From DASYTH01 sp035762905 (GTDB lineage Bacteria; Actinomycetota; Actinomycetes; Mycobacteriales; Pseudonocardiaceae): 64,000 nt of DNA. Location: contig NZ_DASUCC010000035.1 of assembly GCF_035762905.1 (NCBI RefSeq), positions 74,120-138,119 of the forward strand, in the 5' to 3' direction. Below are positions 50,442 through 59,997 of the stretch, in pieces; position 1 is the stretch's first letter; every line of letters begins with the position of its first letter. Position numbers and translations under genes: made by a program. Below the pieces are notes generated by a model, which did no database searches, was not told where the DNA came from, and was given only the letters and a program-made list of their open reading frames with translations.

Positions 50442-51278
50442 TCAGTCGAGGTGGAACCGGGTCTCGGCGGCAACCGCGTCGAGTTGATCGCGCGTCAGCG
50501 GTTGCTCGTCGAGCGCCCGGTATCCACTGCCCCTGATCTCTCGGGCCTGCGCGACGAACACGGCGGTGCCGTCCGGGTGCCGGTAGTACGCCCACTGGTC
50601 GAACTCGGCTTGGCCGGGCTCTCCGGTGACCACCGCCGAATTGTCCGAGGTCTGCTCGCACCCCCACACCAGGTCGCCGGTGACCCACAGGGTCCTGGCG
50701 GCCTGGCAGGGGTCGTCCGGCAGCCTGTTGCCCGCGGTGTGGACGCGCGCGAACAGCCTGCCGGTCTGCTTCTCGACCGTCATGACGGTCAGGTAGGTCT
50801 CGTACTTCCAGATCTCGCGGCCGTCCACCCGCTCCTCGAACTGCGCCTGGCGGGACCGCAGCGGCCCGACCGTGACCGGCCATGGCGGCGGCTGCTCCGG
50901 CAGCACGGACAGGTCGCCCGGCGGCACCGCGGCGGCCAGCTCGGTCTCCAGTCGCACGGCCTGATCCGCTCGCGGACCGGCGGTGGCGGTGCGGTCCTGC
51001 TGCGGCTGGCCGTCCGGGCCGGTCGGCCACACGGTCTCGGTGTCGCCGGTCGGCGGCCCGGACGCGTCATCCCGGGAGTAGCCGTTCGAGGTGGACAGCA
51101 TGGCGCCGACCGTGATCGCCATGATCGCCGGCACGACGGCGAAACTGGTCAGCATGGTGCGGCGCCGCTGGCGCGCGTGGCGGGCGGCGTTCAGTGCGGC
51201 GCCAGGGTCCATCGGCGGTGGCGGGCTGCCGGCCACCATGACGCCGCGCAGCGCGCCGCGGAACTCGTGCTCATCCAT
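50442..51278 (-). CDS. Membrane anti-sigma-factor-like protein paired with SigE-family sigma
   Basis: A protein of 278 residues from the ATG at 51278. The cytoplasmic N-terminus (DEHEFRGALRGVMVAGSPPP, ALNAARHARQRRR) precedes one membrane helix (LTSFAVVPAIMAITVGAML), and the external ~215 residues include KYETYLTVMTVEKQTGRLFA and two Cys. The start overlaps the sigma factor stop by 8 bases. This arrangement fits the CU044_5270-type partner seen after SigE-family sigma factors. The role as anti-sigma factor is inferred from position. Confidence 0.75.
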   Translation of the reverse strand: MDEHEFRGALRGVMVAGSPPPPMDPGAALNAARHARQRRRTMLTSFAVVPAIMAITVGAMLSTSNGYSRDDASGPPTGDTETVWPTGPDGQPQQDRTATAGPRADQAVRLETELAAAVPPGDLSVLPEQPPPWPVTVGPLRSRQAQFEERVDGREIWKYETYLTVMTVEKQTGRLFARVHTAGNRLPDDPCQAARTLWVTGDLVWGCEQTSDNSAVVTGEPGQAEFDQWAYYRHPDGTAVFVAQAREIRGSGYRALDEQPLTRDQLDAVAAETRFHLD

Positions 51279-51780
51279 GGGTTCTGCTCTCACTTTCCCG
51301 GCTGACGAGCCGGCCGCGCAGCGTCTGCAGCCCCCGCGCGGCCTGGCTCTTCACCGTCCCGGTCGTACACCTCAACAGCCTGGCGGTCTCCTCGACCGAC
51401 AGGTCCTCCCAGTACCGCAGAACCAGCACGGCCCGCTGCCTCGGCGGCAGGCCGGCCAGCGCGGCCAGCAACAGCTGCCGGTCCTCCGGAGCCGCCGGAC
51501 CGGTCGGAGGCGGTTCGGGCAACGCGTCGACCGCCTGCTCGCGCCGGAACCACCCGCGCCGGCCATCGGAGATGAAGGTGTGGACGAGGATCCGCCGGGT
51601 GTAGGCGTCCAGCGCGTCGTGTCGGGAGATCCGGCGCCAGGCCAGGTACAGCTTGACGAACGCGGCCTGCGTCAGGTCCTCCGCGCGGTGCCAGTCGCCG
51701 CACAGCAGGTACGCCGTGCCGCGCATGGCATCCGCCCGGGACGCGAAGTACGCCACGAACTCGGTGTCGCGATCGCTCAT
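51271..51780 (-). CDS. SigE-family ECF RNA polymerase sigma factor
   Basis: A protein of 169 residues with a very good ribosome site (GGAGGAG). Region 2 (FVAYFASRADAMRGTAYLLC, GDWHRAEDLTQAAFVKLYLA) and region 4 (LAGLPPRQRAVLVLRYWEDL, SVEETARLLRCTTGTVKSQA) are clear. The YLLCGDWHRAEDL motif marks the actinobacterial SigE (sigma-70 SigE) subgroup. It is translated together with the membrane protein encoded downstream. Confidence 0.94.
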   Translation of the reverse strand: MSDRDTEFVAYFASRADAMRGTAYLLCGDWHRAEDLTQAAFVKLYLAWRRISRHDALDAYTRRILVHTFISDGRRGWFRREQAVDALPEPPPTGPAAPEDRQLLLAALAGLPPRQRAVLVLRYWEDLSVEETARLLRCTTGTVKSQAARGLQTLRGRLVSRESESRTHG

Positions 51781-52014
51781 CCGTTCTCCTCCGCCGTGCG
51801 GTACGAGGTAGTCACGCCCGCGGACCCGGTTGAGGTTGCACGCACCCGGCGATCGGCACAACTATCACCGTCGAACAGTTGCCCACCGATTTTTGGCACC
51901 TTTCTCGTCAATCCGCCCGGATGGTTATGCCACATGGCCGGAACGATTCCACCCCGCACAGGCCCCGGGTAGATTCCGAGCCGGGCGGCGATCGACCAGG
52001 AACGGAGCCCGACG

Positions 52015-53238
52015 GTGGCGGAACGAATTGCTTTCGATTCCCTGCTTTCCACCGGATCCGCGGGATTGTGGTCCCAGCTGCCGCGCGAGCTCGGTGCACT
52101 TTTCCGGCCCGGCGTGGTGGAACTGACCGAGGACATCCTGCGCGAACTGCGCTGCGGAGCTCCGGCCCTGTCCCCCGTGCCGGCCGACGACTCGACCGCT
52201 CTGATCGTGATGGCGATCCAGCGCGCGGTGGTGCAGTTCATCGACCGGTTGGAGGACCCGGCCGCCGCTCAGCAGGACCAGGCCGAGTTGCTGTATCAGT
52301 TGGGGCTGCACGAAACGCCGGACGGTGCGGTGCTGGACTCGCTGCAGTCGGCCTACCGGGCCGGCGCGCGGGTGGCCTGGCGGCACATGTCCCGGATCGG
52401 CCAGGCCGCCGGGGTGCCGCTGCCCACGCTGGGCCTGCTCGCCGAGGCGATCTTCGCCTACACCGGCGAGCTTTCCGCGCAGTCGATCGCGGGTCTGGTC
52501 GCCGCGCAGGCCCGCGCCGCCGGAGCGCTCGACCGCAGGCGCCGGACGCTGCTGGACGCCATCCTGACCAGGGCCGAGGGCCTCGATCGGGCGGCGGAAC
52601 AGGCCGGCTGGCCGCCGCCGGAGCGGGTGGTCGCGGTCGCGCTGCGGATCCGTGAGGAGGAGGTGGAGCGGCCCGGGGTGGACCGCCGGATGCTGGCCGA
52701 CCTCGAGCGCGCCGACCCCTGCCTGCTGCTCGCCGAGACCGACCTGGACCTGCTGGACGAGATCACGTTGCGGCTGCCGGTGTTGCGGGCCGCGGCCGGG
52801 CCGGTGGTGACGCTGGCCCATGCGTGCGACTCGCTGCGCTGGGCCGGCCGGATGCTGCGGTTCGTCGAGCGCGGGATCCTGCCGGACGTGCCGCTGACCC
52901 GGTTCGACGAGCACATGTCCGCGCTCTGGCTGCTGCACGATCCGTTCCTGCTCAAGGAGTTGAGCGACCGGGCGCTGGCCCCGCTTGCCGGTCTGGCCGC
53001 GCCGGAGCGCGACCAGCTCGGCGAGACCCTGTTGGCGTGGCTGGAAAGCCGGCGCGGCACCGCGGAGATCGCCCAGATCCTCGGCGTGCCCCCGCGAACC
53101 GTGCGCTACCGGCTGCGCCGCATCGAGCAGCTGTTCGGTGACCGGCTCGACGACCCACAGGTCCGGTTCGACCTCGAGGTGGCCCTGCGCGCCCGCCGGG
53201 TGCCGGCGCTCAGCGGGTTCACCGCGCCCGGGAGTTGA
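52015..53238 (+). CDS. PucR/CdaR-type transcriptional regulator (second)
   Basis: A protein of 407 residues with a GTG start (GGAACGGAG upstream). An N-terminal RsbR-like helical region (IVMAIQRAVVQFIDRLEDPA) is followed by a central region and a C-terminal PucR HTH_30 domain (ESRRGTAEIAQILGVPPRTV, RYRLRRIEQLFGDRLDDPQV). It has the same layout as the protein encoded at 2012. It is divergent from the sigma factor operon and converges on the mce operon across repeat locus R5. Confidence 0.87.
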   Translation: MAERIAFDSLLSTGSAGLWSQLPRELGALFRPGVVELTEDILRELRCGAPALSPVPADDSTALIVMAIQRAVVQFIDRLEDPAAAQQDQAELLYQLGLHETPDGAVLDSLQSAYRAGARVAWRHMSRIGQAAGVPLPTLGLLAEAIFAYTGELSAQSIAGLVAAQARAAGALDRRRRTLLDAILTRAEGLDRAAEQAGWPPPERVVAVALRIREEEVERPGVDRRMLADLERADPCLLLAETDLDLLDEITLRLPVLRAAAGPVVTLAHACDSLRWAGRMLRFVERGILPDVPLTRFDEHMSALWLLHDPFLLKELSDRALAPLAGLAAPERDQLGETLLAWLESRRGTAEIAQILGVPPRTVRYRLRRIEQLFGDRLDDPQVRFDLEVALRARRVPALSGFTAPGS

Positions 53239-53249
53239 CCGGAACCGGA

Positions 53250-53590
53250 ACCAGCGACTCACCGCACCCGACAACGCGACTCACGTGCCGCAACCCGCAA
53301 CTCGCCGACACCAACCGGCCACCCCGGCGAGTCCCCGGCCCCGAACCAGCGAGTCCCCCGCTCCGAACCAGCGAGTCCCCAGCTCCGAACCAGCGAGTCC
53401 CCAGCTCCGGGCCGACGAGTCGCCGACTCCAGACCGAGTCGCGGACCGAGCGAGATCCGGCCGACGGGACCGCGCCCGCCCACCGCGCCGCAGTGAACCG
53501 GTTCCGACACTCAGCCCGCTCAACGCGCCGCCGCCGCTGCGCGGCGGCCGCGCCGCGCGGCGGCGCGGCGCGCTGCACTCCGGTTCCGGC
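53250..53590. repeat. GCGAGTCCCC repeats (locus R5) in a convergent gap
   Basis: The 354-base gap holds no gene. Five near-identical units of about 21 bases (GAACCAGCGAGTCCCCAGCT and variants) lie at about 53320-53425, followed by a GCGGCGGCCGCGCCGCGCGG palindromic core at about 53540. The neighbouring genes converge. Confidence 0.85.
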
Positions 53591-53592
53591 GC

Positions 53593-54645
53593 TCAGCGGG
53601 TGCACCGCGCCTGGGAGTTGAACGGCGCGGGCGAGGTGTCCAGGCCGTTGCGGTAGCGGGTGCCCTCGTAGCCGGCGGTGCACGGCAGCGGGGTGAAGAA
53701 CGTGGTGGACAGGCCGACCTCGGTGCTGCCCGGCCCGATCGCGTTGGACGCCGCCGACACCGCCGCCGGGGTGACCACCAGCAACTGCTCGACCCCGTCC
53801 TTGTGGGTGAGCAGCACCGTCGAGGTGGTCAGCAGGTTGCCGAGCAGCACCCCGAGCATCGGCCCGGTCTCCCGGATCAGACCGGTCACCTGCCGAGCCA
53901 CCGCCGGCCCGGTGGAGAACAGCCTGCGCAGGTCCGCGTCGGAGGTCCGCAGCTGTTCGGCGATCAGCTTCGCGTTGGCCCCGAACGACTTGATCGCCTC
54001 GGACTGCTCGATCTGGGTGGTGAGCACCGGTCCGGCGTCGGTGATCAGTCGCAAGGTCTGCGGGAGGTGCTCGGTGGCCAGGTTGGTGAAGCTCGCCGTG
54101 GAGTCGAGCAGCACCTGCAGGCTCGGGCCGGTGTCCTGGGTGGCGTCATACAGCTCGTCCACCACGGTGCGCAGATCCTCCTCGGGCACCGAGGCGACCA
54201 GCCGGTCGAGGTTGCGCACCACCTGCTCGACCGGCAGCGGCAGCGTGGTCCGGGACTGCTGCACCACCGCGCCGTCGACCAGGAACGGTCCGCCGTCCCG
54301 GCGCGGCCGCAGATCCAGGTACTGCTCGCCGACCGCGGACCGGTTGGCGACCGCGACGTCCACATCGGACGGAACGGGCGGGCTGCCGTCCTCGATCCGC
54401 AGATCCACCTCGATCCCGTCGGCGGTCAGGTGCAGCTCCCCCACCCGGCCGATGGCCACTCCGCGGTAGGTGACCTCGGCGTTGGTGAAGATCCCGCCGG
54501 AGTCGGGCATCCGCACCTTCACCAGGTAGCCGCCGGCACCGAACAGCTCGTCCAGCCGGGCGTAGTTGGCGCCCACGAACGTCACCCCGACCAGGGCGAT
54601 CACCGTGAACACGAGCACCTGCAGCCGAACCGTTCTGCTGATCAT
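53593..54645 (-). CDS. mceF: Mce family protein, last of the mce operon
   Basis: A protein of 350 residues with an N-terminal membrane helix (VRLQVLVFTVIALVGVTFVG), an MCE domain (YLVKVRMPDSGGIFTNAEVT, YRGVAIGRVGELHLTADGIE) and a helical needle-like region. The C-terminus (FFTPLPCTAGYEGTRYRNGL) is typical of MceF proteins. It is the sixth and last MCE subunit of a lipid transporter. Its ATG overlaps the mceE stop (ATGA). Confidence 0.94.
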   Translation of the reverse strand: MISRTVRLQVLVFTVIALVGVTFVGANYARLDELFGAGGYLVKVRMPDSGGIFTNAEVTYRGVAIGRVGELHLTADGIEVDLRIEDGSPPVPSDVDVAVANRSAVGEQYLDLRPRRDGGPFLVDGAVVQQSRTTLPLPVEQVVRNLDRLVASVPEEDLRTVVDELYDATQDTGPSLQVLLDSTASFTNLATEHLPQTLRLITDAGPVLTTQIEQSEAIKSFGANAKLIAEQLRTSDADLRRLFSTGPAVARQVTGLIRETGPMLGVLLGNLLTTSTVLLTHKDGVEQLLVVTPAAVSAASNAIGPGSTEVGLSTTFFTPLPCTAGYEGTRYRNGLDTSPAPFNSQARCTR

Positions 54646-55682
54646 CGGCCGGTACCTCCCGAGGAGTCCACGGTGGGCAGCGGCATCGGCAGCGCCGCCG
54701 GTCGCGGCCCGGCCGCCGTGTTGGTGTGCACGGTGAGGTACACGTTGAGGTAATCGCCCTTGATGCCGTCCAGGACCGCATCCGGGAACGGGAAGGTGAG
54801 CAGCAGTTCCATTGCCTGCGGCAGGTTCTGCCCGGAGTCGGCGAGCTGACGCAGGGTCGGCTCCAGCGCGTGCAGGTCGGCAACCAGATCGTCCCGGCTG
54901 CGGTTCACCGTGTCGACCGCGACTCCGGAGAGCGTGTCGAGCGCGGTGAGCATGCGCACGAACGCCTCGCGCTGGTCGGCCAGCACCTTGATGCCACCGC
55001 CGAGATTGTCCAGCAGACCGGCGATGTCCTTGCTGCGGCCGCCGAACGAGGCGGACAGCCGGTCCAGCCCGTCGAGCACCCGGACGATGTCGTCCCGGCG
55101 CGCGGCCAGCCCACCGGTGAACGTGTCCACGTTCGTCAGCAGCGACCGGACCTCGGTTTCGTTGCCCTCCAACGCCTTGTTCAGCTCCCGGGTGATCTGC
55201 TGAAGCTGGCCGACACCGCCCCCGTTGAGCAGCATGGACAGCGCGCCGAACACCTCCTCGATCTCCGGGTTGCGGTTGGTGCGCTCCAGCGGGATGTCCG
55301 CGCCATCGGCCAGCCGCGCGGTCACCGGGTTCGGTGGCGAGTCCAGCTCGACGAACTTCTCGCCGAGCAGGCTGGACTGGCGCAGCCGGGCCATCGCGTT
55401 GGCCGGCAACCGAACCGACCCGTTGATCAGCATGGTCACCGCCGCGCTGCGGCCGTCCTCGGCCAGTTCGATCCGCTCCACCCGGCCGACCGCGACGTCC
55501 GCCACCTTCACCCCGGACTGCGGAACCAGGTCGAGCACGTCCCGAAAGTGCGCGGTGACCCGGTAGGGGTGCTCGCCGACGTCTGCGCCGCCGGGCAGCG
55601 GCACGTCGTACACGCCACCGAACGCGCTGCACCCGGTGGCCAGCGTCACGACCAGTGTCAGGGCGAGCCGGCGGATCATCAT
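54642..55682 (-). CDS. mceE: Mce family lipoprotein
   Basis: A protein of 346 residues with a lipobox (LVVTLATGC), the mark of the MceE position. The MCE domain reads YRVTAHFRDVLDLVPQSGVK, VADVAVGRVERIELAEDGRS, and LGEKFVELDSP follows. The rest is helical. It overlaps mceD and mceF by ATGA junctions. Confidence 0.94.
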   Translation of the reverse strand: MMIRRLALTLVVTLATGCSAFGGVYDVPLPGGADVGEHPYRVTAHFRDVLDLVPQSGVKVADVAVGRVERIELAEDGRSAAVTMLINGSVRLPANAMARLRQSSLLGEKFVELDSPPNPVTARLADGADIPLERTNRNPEIEEVFGALSMLLNGGGVGQLQQITRELNKALEGNETEVRSLLTNVDTFTGGLAARRDDIVRVLDGLDRLSASFGGRSKDIAGLLDNLGGGIKVLADQREAFVRMLTALDTLSGVAVDTVNRSRDDLVADLHALEPTLRQLADSGQNLPQAMELLLTFPFPDAVLDGIKGDYLNVYLTVHTNTAAGPRPAALPMPLPTVDSSGGTGR

Positions 55683-56692
55683 CGGGCACCCCCGGTGGCC
55701 GGCAGCGGGGGCGGCGGCACCAGGCTGAACTCGTTGAGGTTGGCCCGCACGTCGATGCTGCCGCGGGCCGGGTCGTAGGCGCCGAGCAGGTTGGTCAGCG
55801 CGCCGGGTGCCCGGTCCAGCGCCTCCGACAGCGACGCCTGCTGCTCGACCAGCAACCGGGTCGTGCCGGCCAGCTTGTCCACATTGGACTTGATCCGGGC
55901 ACGATTGTCCTGGATGAAGCCCTGCACGGTGCCGAGGGCCGAAGCCAGCTCGGCGAGCGCGGCGGCGAAGTCCTCCCGTTCGCCGGCCAGGAACTGGCTC
56001 ACGCCGGCCAACTGGTCGTTGAACACGCGCAGCTGCCGGTCGTGCTCGGCCAGCATGGTGGTGAACTTCTGGATGCTGTCCACGGTGGAGAACAGGTCGT
56101 CCTGCGATCCGGTCAGCGTGTGCGCCGCCTTGCCCAGCTCGCGGACCATGTCGCCGAGCTGCTTTCCGTTGCCGTCCAGGGTGGCCGCGCCGCTGTCCAG
56201 CAGCTCGTTCAGCGCGCCGTCCGCGTTGGCGCCGTCCGGTCCGAGCGCGGTGGTGAGCTTGTCCAGGCTGGTGAACAGCTCGTCCAGCTCGACCGGGACG
56301 GCCGTGCGGTCGGCCGGAACGACCGCGTGGTCGGCGAGTCGCGGTCCCTCGGTGTAGACCGGGGCGAGCTGCACGTAGCGGTCGCTGACCAGGCTCGGGG
56401 TGACCACCAGCGCGCTGACGTCCGCCGGCAGCGGCACGTCGTTGTCCACCGACATCGTCACCCGCACCTGCTTTCCCTGCGGCTCAACGGATTTCACCGT
56501 GCCAACGGCCACCCCGAGGACCCGCACGTCCGAGCCCGGATAGATGCCAACCGCCGCGGTGAAGTAGGCGGTGAATCGGGTGTCCCGGGCGTCCCGGACC
56601 AGCATCCAGGTGACCGTGGCGGCGACCACGGCGAGGACGCCAACCAGCGCCAGCCCGCGCAGCAGCCGGGTTCGGGACCTGATCGCGGCCAT
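55679..56692 (-). CDS. mceD: Mce family protein
   Basis: A protein of 337 residues with an N-terminal helix (LLRGLALVGVLAVVAATVTW), an MCE domain (FTAYFTAAVGIYPGSDVRVL, GVAVGTVKSVEPQGKQVRVT), VSDRYVQLAPVY, a helical region and a Pro-rich end (SLVPPPPLPATGGAR). It is the fourth MCE subunit by gene order, coupled on both sides by ATGA. Confidence 0.93.
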   Translation of the reverse strand: MAAIRSRTRLLRGLALVGVLAVVAATVTWMLVRDARDTRFTAYFTAAVGIYPGSDVRVLGVAVGTVKSVEPQGKQVRVTMSVDNDVPLPADVSALVVTPSLVSDRYVQLAPVYTEGPRLADHAVVPADRTAVPVELDELFTSLDKLTTALGPDGANADGALNELLDSGAATLDGNGKQLGDMVRELGKAAHTLTGSQDDLFSTVDSIQKFTTMLAEHDRQLRVFNDQLAGVSQFLAGEREDFAAALAELASALGTVQGFIQDNRARIKSNVDKLAGTTRLLVEQQASLSEALDRAPGALTNLLGAYDPARGSIDVRANLNEFSLVPPPPLPATGGAR

Positions 56693-57684
56693 CACCGGCC
56701 TCCTCCTGGCTTCGGTGGGACGCATCCGCCGCCCGGTGCCGCGACCAGCCCGCACAGGTACGTGTCGATCCACCTGCCGGTGGCCAGCCCGTTGCCGACC
56801 AGGCGGTAGAACGGGCCGGCCAGCCGCAGGCTGCGGTCCAGGTTGTCCTGGTTGCGTTGCAGCACATCGGTGACCCGGTCGAGCTGTTGCAGGGCCGGGC
56901 CGAGCTGCGCCTGGTTCTCGGCGACCAGGGCGGAGAGCTGCCGGGACAGGTCCCGGGTTCCGGTCAGCAGCGCGCTGATCGCGTCCCGCCGCCGGTTGAT
57001 CTCGGTGAGCAGCACGCCGCCGTCGGAGATCAGCGCCTCGATCTGCGCGGTGCGGTCCGCGATGGTCCGGCTGACCGAACCGGTGTTGTCCAACAGCTTC
57101 TTCAGTTCCTGGTCCCGGGAGGAGATCGTCCTGGACAGCTCGGCGAGGCCGTCCAGCGTTTCCCGCACCTGCTTCGGCGTGGTGGCGGTGAACGTGGCGG
57201 ACAGGGTGCGGAAGCTCTGCGCGAGTTGGTCGGGGTCGATCGCCGACGCGGTCTTCGCCAGGTCGCCGAACGCGTCGTTGACGTCGTACGGGGTGATCGT
57301 GCGTTGCCTCGGGATCGGCGTGTCCGGGTCCAACTCCCTGTCGCCCAACGGATCGAGCACCAGATTCTTCTGGCCGAGCAGCGTCTTGATCTTGATGGCG
57401 GCCACCGTCTGGTCACCCAGCCAGACGTTCTTCGCCCGGAAGGTCACCCGCACGTGGTCGCCGTCCAGCTCCACGCCGGTGACCTCGCCGACCTTCACGC
57501 CGGCCACCCGCACCTCGTCGTTGGGTTTGAGCCCGGCCGCCTCGCCGAACTCCGCGGTGTAGGTGGTGCCCCCGCCGATCACCGGCAGTTCCTCGTAATA
57601 GAACGTGGCCAGACCTATCGCGGCCATCAGCAGGCCGCCGACCGTCCCGACCCGGACCGGATTGCGCTCCCGGAACTTCTTCAT
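56692..57684 (-). CDS. mceC: Mce family protein
   Basis: A protein of 330 residues beginning MKKFRERNPVRVGTVGGLLM, the usual MceC start. The MCE domain (TYTAEFGEAAGLKPNDEVRV, AGVKVGEVTGVELDGDHVRV) precedes LLGQKNLVLDPLGDRELDPD and long helices. The C-terminus has CGLVAAPGGGCVPP. It is the third MCE subunit by gene order. Confidence 0.94.
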   Translation of the reverse strand: MKKFRERNPVRVGTVGGLLMAAIGLATFYYEELPVIGGGTTYTAEFGEAAGLKPNDEVRVAGVKVGEVTGVELDGDHVRVTFRAKNVWLGDQTVAAIKIKTLLGQKNLVLDPLGDRELDPDTPIPRQRTITPYDVNDAFGDLAKTASAIDPDQLAQSFRTLSATFTATTPKQVRETLDGLAELSRTISSRDQELKKLLDNTGSVSRTIADRTAQIEALISDGGVLLTEINRRRDAISALLTGTRDLSRQLSALVAENQAQLGPALQQLDRVTDVLQRNQDNLDRSLRLAGPFYRLVGNGLATGRWIDTYLCGLVAAPGGGCVPPKPGGGR

Positions 57685-58700
57685 CGCCGGCACCGTGCCT
57701 CGGTGAGCGGGACGCCGACCGGACCGCCACCGGGTGCCGGCGGGGCGTCCGAGGACGCCGAACACAGGAACATGTTCAGCCACCCGCCGTAGCTGGCCGT
57801 CCGGCCGATCGCCTCGAACTTGATCGGCAGGTTGGCCAGGAACCGTTCGAACGCCGGGGTTCCGTCGGCCAGGTTCTTGGACAGGTCACCCAGCGCGTCG
57901 ATGTCCCTGCGCAGCGGTTCCCGGCCGTCGGCCACCAGGCCGGCGGTGCTGCTGGTCAGCGCGGCCAGCCCCTCGATGGCCTCGCCGATCGGCTCGGAGT
58001 CCTTGGCCAGACCGGAAACCAGCTGCTGGGTGGTGCTGATCAGGCTGGACAGCTTGTCGCCGCGCGAGCTGACCTGATCCAGCACCACGTTCAGGTTGTC
58101 GATCACCTGCCCGATCACCCGGTCCTTGTCGGCGAGCGTGGAGGTCAGCGATGCGGTGTGCCGCAACAGGCTGTCCACCGTCGCACCCTCACCCTGGAGC
58201 ACCTGCACGATCTCGAAGGACAGCTTGTTGACGTCGTCCGGGGACAGCGCCTGGAACAGCGGCTTGAACCCGTTGAGCATCGCGGTCAGGTCCAGCGCCG
58301 GGCGGGTGCGCTCGATCGGGATCAGCGATCCGTGTACCAGCACCGCGTTCGGGTCGCCGGCACCCTGGTCCAGCGCGATGTACCGCTGGCCGATCAGGTT
58401 CCGGAACTTGATCGTCGCGCTGACCGACGCGAGCAGCTTTCGGTTGCGGTCGACGGAGAACTCCACCTCGGCGAACCTGCGGTCGACCACCCGCACCTGG
58501 TCCACCTGCCCGATCCGCACGCCGGCCATGCGCACGTCGTCGCCCGGGTTGACCGACGTGGCGTCGGAGAACCGGGCCCGGTAGCCCACCTCGTCGCCGC
58601 GGCCGCGGTTGGCGATCGTGACCGCGAGCAGCACCGTGGCGAGCACGGTCACCACGGTGAACACCAGGCCCTTGAGCAGTGGGACGAGCATTCCCCTCAT
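57681..58700 (-). CDS. mceB: Mce family protein
   Basis: A protein of 339 residues from the ATG at 58700; ATG at 58691 is possible. The N-terminal helix is LLKGLVFTVVTVLATVLLAV, and the MCE domain reads YRARFSDATSVNPGDDVRMA, GVRIGQVDQVRVVDRRFAEV. IGQRYIALDQGAG and helices follow. Its start overlaps the stop of the mini-ORF at 58697-58798 that separates it from mceA. Confidence 0.94.
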   Translation of the reverse strand: MRGMLVPLLKGLVFTVVTVLATVLLAVTIANRGRGDEVGYRARFSDATSVNPGDDVRMAGVRIGQVDQVRVVDRRFAEVEFSVDRNRKLLASVSATIKFRNLIGQRYIALDQGAGDPNAVLVHGSLIPIERTRPALDLTAMLNGFKPLFQALSPDDVNKLSFEIVQVLQGEGATVDSLLRHTASLTSTLADKDRVIGQVIDNLNVVLDQVSSRGDKLSSLISTTQQLVSGLAKDSEPIGEAIEGLAALTSSTAGLVADGREPLRRDIDALGDLSKNLADGTPAFERFLANLPIKFEAIGRTASYGGWLNMFLCSASSDAPPAPGGGPVGVPLTEARCRR

Positions 58701-58798
58701 CGGATCCGCACCTCGCAAGCTCGGTGCCGCTCGACCCCGCCGCCTCGCAAGCTCGGCGCCGGGGCAGTGTCTGATGATTCGCTCGCAAGCTCGCTCAT
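58697..58798 (-). repeat. SELASE mini-ORF/repeat between mceA and mceB
   Basis: This ~100-base insert holds three CGAGCTTGCGAG words and reads as a 33-codon frame beginning MSELASESSDTAPAPSLRGG. Its ATG overlaps the mceA stop (ATGA) and its own stop overlaps the mceB start (ATGA). A related module is at 60805-60897. It may be a mobile repeat or a tiny coupled gene; translation is unproven. Confidence 0.55.
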
Positions 58799-59997
58799 CG
58801 CAGCGTCACCTCCGCACCGCGGAACAGCGGGCCGACCAGCAGGCTGCTCCAGCCCGGCAGGTCGGCCGGCGCAACGCCGTGCACCGGCGCCAGCAACTCG
58901 GTGAGGAACCGGTTCTCCTCTGGGGTGTTGGCGATCGACGGCGCCGCGGACGGCGTGGTCTGGCCGGCGACGGCGGTCGGGTAGCAGCGCGGGCCGCTGC
59001 GCGGCGGTGGCACCGCGCCGCCCGGGCCGGTGCGGGCCGGCTTGACGGTCAACTCGATGTGCAGGCCGGGCTCGTTCGTCCCGACCCCGAGCGCGCGGCC
59101 GAGCTGCGGCTTGAGTGTGGTCAGCGCCTCGAACAGGCACGGAAGCTCCGGGGAGTACCTGGCCAGCACCTCGAGGGTGGGCCGGCTGACGTCGGCCAGG
59201 CCGATGATGTTCTGCCGGTTGGCCCGCAGAAACCCTTCCAGGTCCCCGGATGCGGTGGTGAGCGTGCTGAACAGGTCGCTGACGTTCTGCCGCTGCTCCG
59301 AGATGGTCCGGCTGGTCGTGGTCAGGTCGGACAACGCGTCGATGATGTCCGGGCCGGCCGTCGAGTAGGTGGCCAGCGTGTCGGCGAACTTCTTGATGTC
59401 GTCCTGCAACCGCGGCATCGTCGGGTTGAGCTGGCCGAGGTAGGAGTCCAGGGCGACCAGCGTCTCGCCGAGCGGCTCGCCGCGATTCTCCAGCGCCCGG
59501 GACACCGCGCCCAGCGTGCTGGCCAGCTTCTGCGGCTGCACCGCCTGCAGCACCGGAAGCAGGTCGCGCAGCGCCTGCTCCAACTCGATCGCCTCGACCG
59601 AGGTGTCCTGCTGGATCCGGTCTCCGGCGGCGAGCGGCCGGGCGGCCGGGTCGTCCGGGATGACCAGGCTGACGTAGCGCTGGCCGAACAGGGTCTTGGG
59701 CAGCAGCCGGGCGGAGACGTTGCGCGGCAACTGTTCCAGCTTGTCCGGGGCGATCGCCAACAGCACGTCGACGCCGGTGCCCGAGGTGCGCACCTCGCGC
59801 ACCGTGCCGACCACCATGCCGCGCACCTTGACGTCGGCGTTGGCCTTGAGCTGGTTGCCGACCCGATCGGTGTGCAGCAGGATCGGCCGATCATCGGCGA
59901 ACGCCTTGTCGTATATGGCGATCGCCAGGGCGCCCAACGCCGCCAACAGGACGATGAAGACCAGTCCCAGCGCGCGGTTGCGGGTTCGGGTGCTCAT
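58795..59997 (-). CDS. mceA: Mce family protein, first MCE subunit
   Basis: A protein of 400 residues with an N-terminal helix (ALGLVFIVLLAALGALAIAI) and an MCE domain (ILLHTDRVGNQLKANADVKV, RGMVVGTVREVRTSGTGVDV), then LFGQRYVSLVIPDD, helices and a long C-terminal tail with GPRCYPTAV and NTPEENRFLTELLAPVHG, typical of MceA. It couples to the yrbEB stop by ATGA. Confidence 0.94.
   Translation of the reverse strand: MSTRTRNRALGLVFIVLLAALGALAIAIYDKAFADDRPILLHTDRVGNQLKANADVKVRGMVVGTVREVRTSGTGVDVLLAIAPDKLEQLPRNVSARLLPKTLFGQRYVSLVIPDDPAARPLAAGDRIQQDTSVEAIELEQALRDLLPVLQAVQPQKLASTLGAVSRALENRGEPLGETLVALDSYLGQLNPTMPRLQDDIKKFADTLATYSTAGPDIIDALSDLTTTSRTISEQRQNVSDLFSTLTTASGDLEGFLRANRQNIIGLADVSRPTLEVLARYSPELPCLFEALTTLKPQLGRALGVGTNEPGLHIELTVKPARTGPGGAVPPPRSGPRCYPTAVAGQTTPSAAPSIANTPEENRFLTELLAPVHGVAPADLPGWSSLLVGPLFRGAEVTLR

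Noticed and set aside
53593..55689. A 698-codon frame reading through mceE and mceF as one protein
   Set aside because: Its first half is the wrong phase of mceE. The real genes are two frames joined by an ATGA overlap, each with its own membrane helix or lipobox.
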